Part shown: positions 61,401-64,000 of the stretch, piece after piece | Position numbering within the stretch: position 1 is the first letter of the stretch | Layout: each line of letters starts with the position of its first letter | From: Candidatus Leptovillus gracilis | GTDB taxonomy: Bacteria > Chloroflexota > Anaerolineae > Promineifilales > Promineifilaceae | DNA length: 64,000 nucleotides | Assembly (NCBI GenBank): GCA_016716065.1 | Contig: JADJXA010000001.1 | Location: 990,205 to 1,054,204 of the forward strand | Reading direction: 5' to 3' | Made by a program: the position numbers and the translations under genes | Notes under the pieces: generated by a model | What the model was told of the DNA's origin: nothing | The model's input: only the letters and a program-made list of their open reading frames with translations | The model's database searches: none

Positions 61401-62089
61401 CCACGGCCGTGGCCCATTACAACCAGGCGTTGGCCCTCAAAATCGAATTCAATGACCGCTACAGCCAGGCGTCCACCTACCACCAGTTGGGCATTGTGGC
61501 GCAGGCGCAGCGGGAGTGGGCAACGGCCGTGGCCCATTACAACCAGGCGTTGGCCCTCAAAATCGAATTCAATGACCGCTACAGACAGGCGTCCACCTAC
61601 CACCAGTTGGGCAGGGTGGCGGAGGAGCAGCGGGAGTGGGCAACGGCCGTGTCCCATTACAACCAGGCGTTGGCTATCTACATCGAATTCAATGACCGCT
61701 ACAACCAGGCGTCCACCTACCACCAGTTGGGCATGGTGGCGCAGGAGCAGCGGGAGTGGGCAACGGCCGTTGTCCATTACAACCAGGCGTTGGCCCTCAA
61801 AATCGAATTCAATGACCGCTACAACCAGGCGTCCACCTATGGGCAGTTGGGTTTGTTGGCTGAGGCGCAGGAAGATTGGCCGGAAGCAGCCAACCATTTG
61901 TTAAACGCCCTGGAAATCTTTGTGCAGTTTGGGGATCAACATTTCACTGCGCAGACGGTGCGCAATCTGGCGGCGGTGTGGCAGGCGGCCCCGGATTTTG
62001 CGGGCAAAACGGCCGTTCCCGGCCGGCTGGCCGCCATCCTCGCCATCTCCCCCGCCCAAGCCCTCGCCCGTCTCCAACCCCCAGAATAG
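58445..62089 (+). CDS. CHAT protease - NB-ARC (STAND) - TPR protein
   Basis: A 1214-residue protein. Residues about 140-400 form a CHAT (caspase HetF) peptidase domain with the catalytic dyad H230 (FDVHG) and C305 (LNACQSG). About 440-800 is a STAND/NB-ARC ATPase: P-loop GMGGAGKTT at 473-481, ALDNLESI as Walker B. Residues about 973-1172 are TPRs: four nearly identical 40-residue units (each 120 bp) and a degenerate fifth. This layout is that of signal-sensing proteases where a TPR sensor unleashes the CHAT peptidase. At about 450-458 the GSAGVPPAS peptide of the GGGAGCGC repeat is inserted just before the P-loop. Start is ATG 58445; the IS ends 31 bp upstream, likely removing the native promoter. 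Confidence 0.9.
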   Translation: MTKITITQTSPSPTGPFPTAVQFDNGPSHPITISEPFSAAEEARLQWYYEEWLSFPFTGQVKAAEAAASVADYGHRLFAQVFRENPDVLAEYRAALRYEGGLAKLEFEIRGTPAFHALHWEALKDPANGRPFAAECPFLRQNDNPPAIHIRPQPSPTLNVLLVTARPGGRQDVGYRTISRPLVNALHNSRLRARIDMVRPGSFAALVGHLEQSRDAHGDGYYHIIHFDVHGSLLTFEQYQKLEKDASPFLFKSGYGQSEIQPYAGLRAFLSFSGDAPGSHDLVADETIANLLQSHQIPIAILNACQSGMQVGESETSLGSRLMAAGVQTAVAMGYSVTVSAAVLFMTHLYQHLLAGRPLPQAIRRARLELLNVKERRAAYNQTIELEDWLLPVVYQNQPITLPLTDFASPAEEEAYLTQQSGRYRAPLPTYGFVGRDVDILEIETRLLPGSAGVPPASASSASNPTNILLIQGMGGAGKTTLIKHLLEWWQTTRLAERVFYFGYDEKAYTLAQILDGIARDLYGRDYGRAYSPLSDAAKQQKLVGELRSRRHVLALDNLESITGSALAIQHTLDAAEQARLRDFVAALAGGQTVALLGSRGPEEWLVGQFAQSPYELPGLDPEAASALTQEILRRLGRSGLPADPQHGPALRQLLKLLAGYPLALEIVLANLAARPGRPPQSPADLLAAFTGGDAGLDAGGSGDLWQDKTKSLLRCIEYSHSNLSADAQALLACLAPFTGVVDLALLDRYTEKLQQQPELAGLPFASWGDVLQEGINWGLLIPQQMAGRVYLRLQPILPYFLRQRLAAPADAGQGESAAIERAFRAHYDQVGRALAGLLQSKQPQERQLGQALTNLEYENLMTALKLALAAHTGFFNTYEALFRFLDGQKANKLAIELCETVLSNQHEYSQTQMAGEIGTDFYLVYARLATIHLAVQQYKLAREAYENSLDVVKNLKSITKEGRANYTAIIYHQLGMVAEAQREWATAVAHYNQALALKIEFNDRYSQASTYHQLGIVAQAQREWATAVAHYNQALALKIEFNDRYRQASTYHQLGRVAEEQREWATAVSHYNQALAIYIEFNDRYNQASTYHQLGMVAQEQREWATAVVHYNQALALKIEFNDRYNQASTYGQLGLLAEAQEDWPEAANHLLNALEIFVQFGDQHFTAQTVRNLAAVWQAAPDFAGKTAVPGRLAAILAISPAQALARLQPPE
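59792..59816 (+). repeat. GGGAGCGC repeat core inserted in the coding frame
   Basis: GGGAGCGCGGGCGTCCCGCC and CGCC, the left half of the dispersed element (see 22703, 41880, 51183), lies in frame in the CHAT-NB-ARC gene and is read as GSAGVPPAS. It is in the linker between CHAT and P-loop. Confidence 0.7.
61361..61960 (+). repeat. 120-bp tandem repeats encoding TPRs
   Basis: Four consecutive units of exactly 120 bp start at 61361, 61481, 61601 and 61721 (each CACCAGTTGGGC...) and differ at only a few bases; a fifth diverged unit starts at 61841. The near identity at DNA level suggests recent expansion or gene conversion. Confidence 0.9.
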
Positions 62090-62120
62090 ATTTGACCAAT
62101 CTCCAAGATTGGTCAAATCT
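62088..62120. terminator. AGATTTG hairpin between convergent genes
   Basis: AGATTTGACCAATCT and AAGATTGGTCAAATCT pair over about 15 bp, directly after the CHAT gene and just beyond the convergent cytidylyltransferase stop. Member of the AGATTGG family. Confidence 0.6.
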
Positions 62121-62123
62121 AAT

Positions 62124-62945
62124 CTAATCTACACACACGACGGCCGTGCGCGTCTGCGCCGCCGTGATGGTTCGTAATTCACCCAAATGGTGACGATACC
62201 AGTTCAGGCCAGCATACTCCTGATTGATGGCCCGCAGTTGGGGCCGCGCCTCTAGCAGCGTCAGAATATCTTGCAGACCAAAGCCGGGCTTTTGCGGATA
62301 CAGCGCCGTGTAGACGGCGTTGACGAATTGATAGTCGGCTTCATAGTCAATGGTCCAGCGATGGGACATGGCATAGTTGCGTCCCGTTTCCCAGGTCACG
62401 CTGCCTAAACGAAACCGGTCCGGCCTTTCCCAGAGGAAAGGCGTGGTATGCTCGCGCTCGAAATCCCGCTGCGCTTCCTGCCAGGCCGTCGTCAGCGCCG
62501 CCATGCTCATCACCTCCACGTCGTTGCCGTCCGGGTAGGTGGCCGGGTGCAGGTTACTGACGTAATCGTAAGCCGCCGGCCGCGCCAGGTAGGCGCCGAT
62601 GACGCGATCTATCACCGCCGGGTCAATCAGCGGGCAGTCGGAGGGGATTTTCACCACGACATCGGCGTCGAACCGCCGCGCCGCCTGGTAATGGCGGTCC
62701 AGCAGGTCGGTGGCGTGACCGCGAAAGCTGGGGAACTCTTCCCAACGGCAAATCATCTCGATCACGTCGTCTACGTGGTTGGTGGTGGTCGCCACGACCA
62801 CCGTGCCGACCAGGCGGGCGGCCTGCACCCGTTCGACCATGCGCACCAGGAGCGGCTTGTTGATTAACGGCCGTAACACCTTGTCCGGCAGTCGTGATGA
62901 ACCGGTGCGCGCTTGAACGATGGTCACAACGCGAAGGTTAGTCAT
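62124..62945 (-). CDS. SpsF-like cytidylyltransferase (acylneuraminate cytidylyltransferase family)
   Basis: A 273-residue protein: VTIVQARTGSSRLPDKVLRP is the canonical N-terminal nucleotide-binding loop of SpsF/CMP-sugar synthetases; FRGHATDLLDRHYQAARRFD and KIPSDCPLIDPAVID give the metal-binding acidic residues. It activates an acidic or amino sugar with CTP for surface polysaccharide. Start ATG 62945 lies 8 bp inside the end of the upstream gene, so both are in one operon. C-terminal 60 residues are not typical of the family. Confidence 0.85.
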   Translation of the reverse strand: MTNLRVVTIVQARTGSSRLPDKVLRPLINKPLLVRMVERVQAARLVGTVVVATTTNHVDDVIEMICRWEEFPSFRGHATDLLDRHYQAARRFDADVVVKIPSDCPLIDPAVIDRVIGAYLARPAAYDYVSNLHPATYPDGNDVEVMSMAALTTAWQEAQRDFEREHTTPFLWERPDRFRLGSVTWETGRNYAMSHRWTIDYEADYQFVNAVYTALYPQKPGFGLQDILTLLEARPQLRAINQEYAGLNWYRHHLGELRTITAAQTRTAVVCVD

Positions 62946-63966
62946 ACACGTATCCCCCTTGAAGCTGGGTCGCCGGTTTCGCTAGCGGCTCCGCTAACGG
63001 CTGCGTCTCGATGAGCGACCGGCAGACTGTGGCAATATTGCGCCCGGATAATCCGCCGTTTTGGCTGGGCGCGAGTCGGCGCAGCAGATTCACGTCGAAG
63101 TAAGAATGGACCTCTTTGCCTAAAGCCAGACCGATGTAGACGACGGTGGAATATTGGGTGATCAGCACATCGCAGTTGGCGATCAGGGGGCCAATGTCGC
63201 CCTGGGTCAGCACCAGGGCGCGCGGGGCTAAGGCCCGAATTTCGTCTATGGCCCGCTGCTTGTTCTCGTTGGGATGCAGCTTGAAGATGGGGAAACGGCC
63301 GTTGGCGATGACAAGCGCCTGCCGGATGAACGCCGCCCGGTCGTCGCGCTTGAAGGTTTCGCGGGCGTCGGAGGTAGCGACCAACACATAGCCCCGGTAC
63401 GGAAAATCGTTGTGGCTGAATTGGGCGCAGTTATCGAAGTTGGGAATGCCGGTCACGATGAGTTTTTGCGGATTGATGCCCTTGGCGGCAAAAAATCGCG
63501 GCAGCCGGGCGAGGCGACGCAAAAATAATCATATTGCTGCGACAGGCCGTTGGTGGACGTGCTGGCCAGGTAGCGCGGCAGCCGGAAGCGCCGCACCAGG
63601 TGATAGGCCCAATTTTCCGGGTCGGTCATGCCTTCCTGGATGAGGATGACCTTTTGACTACGCAAATTACGGGGCACGATGAGATCGCTGGTGGTGACGT
63701 ACAAGTCATAGGGGCCATGCTGCCCGCCGCGATAATCTACCGGCAGATTGTGCTGCGCCAGGTATTGGCGTCGGTCAGAGGCGGAAACGGCCACAAAGAC
63801 TGCAAAAGTCCAGCCAGCCCCGTTTCGCCAGCCAGTCGTAAAGGCCGTCGGCGTAAAAGGGCGTGAAATAGCAGTCGTAGTCGGCTTGCAGGTGGACGGC
63901 CGTGGCATGGACCATCTGTGTCTGATTGAGCGAACCGCCGATGAACAGGATTTTCTTGTTAGTCAT
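62938..63966 (-). pseudogene. CDP-glycerol-transferase-like / GT-B polysaccharide protein, two homopolymer frameshifts
   Basis: Three consecutive frames together give one protein of about 340 residues: KKILFIGGSLNQTQMVHATA (63966 down to about 63805), VSASDRRQYLAQHNLPVDYR through YFCVASPGCRDF (to about 63495), then AAKGINPQKLIVTGIPNFDN to the stop at 62938. The first break is an A4 run at 63804-63807 that should be A3, and the second an A6 run at 63490-63495 that should be A7. The C-terminal half has GT-B features (ALVLTQGDIGPLIANCDVLI). It resembles CDP-glycerol glycerophosphotransferase or UDP-GlcNAc epimerase-like enzymes of capsule loci. Coupled to the SpsF-like gene. The indels may be sequencing errors. 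Confidence 0.72.
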
Positions 63967-64000
63967 AGGTTAGAAGGAGCCGTAAACCGTATTCCGTAAA

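Noticed and set aside
61361..61840. Regular 120-bp repeats that might be taken for a CRISPR array
   Set aside because: No spacers; the units are coding, in frame and encode TPRs.
1..64000. tRNA, rRNA and riboswitch genes
   Set aside because: No clover-leaf, rRNA or known riboswitch core was recognised by eye; this does not exclude divergent ones.

Overview
The window is 64 kb of GC-rich bacterial DNA with about 44 protein-coding genes, no rRNA or tRNA gene that I could see, and no CRISPR array. Gene content (soluble multi-GAF histidine kinase, lysine 2,3-aminomutase, SCP2 protein, MocR regulator, PQQ-propeller proteins, Pro/Thr-rich secreted linkers, large CHAT-STAND-TPR proteins, a phage-tail-like injection cluster) would suit a filamentous or sludge-type Chloroflexota (Anaerolineae-like) genome. 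This is inference, since no marker gene is present. Two sequence habits mark the whole window: an extremely frequent 8-bp palindrome, ACGGCCGT, inside nearly every gene, and intergenic spacers built of 7-bp tandem words and small inverted repeats.

Layout: (1) 1-4080, surface polysaccharide genes (glycosyltransferase, hexapeptide acyltransferase, DUF1972 glycosyltransferase, O-antigen ligase/polymerase), all +. (2) 4309-8810, metabolic genes: SCP2 protein, iron alcohol dehydrogenase, patatin-like lipase (+), then lysine 2,3-aminomutase and OsmC (-). (3) 9315-36236, one long minus-strand cluster encoding an extracellular contractile injection system (eCIS): Pvc16-like protein, sheath, tube, assembly proteins, two Pvc7-like adaptors, gpD/gpV spike, PAAR tip, gp25, gpJ, gpI-like baseplate proteins, and two very large multidomain proteins. 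No capsid, portal, terminase or integrase is present, so it is not a prophage. The AAA+ ATPase and a normal-length tape measure are not in the window. (4) 36418-55352, housekeeping and regulation: Rpn nuclease, RecQ, DUF488, serine hydrolase, arginase, ABC exporter, six-GAF histidine kinase, TetR and MocR regulators, AI-2E transporter, PQQ-propeller protein. (5) 55683-62089, an accessory patch: nitroreductase remnant, a 104-aa protein, a decayed IS with clear ends, and a CHAT protease-NB-ARC-TPR protein with nearly identical TPR units. (6) 62124-63966, a SpsF-like cytidylyltransferase and a frameshifted GT-B-like polysaccharide gene, both -.

The most unusual parts are the two giant eCIS proteins. 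The 1333-aa protein joins a Pvc7-like baseplate module to a polyproline hinge, an OmpA domain, a peptidoglycan-binding domain and a C-terminal HEMGH zinc-protease motif. The 1622-aa last gene joins a YVTN-type propeller, a cysteine cluster, a helix-hairpin-helix segment and a complete family 2 glycosyltransferase. They suggest an injection machine that carries wall-binding and enzymatic modules covalently in its structural parts.

Several genes (gpJ, serine hydrolase, the last glycosyltransferase, the transposase) show frameshifts. Two of these sit on homopolymers and may be sequencing errors.
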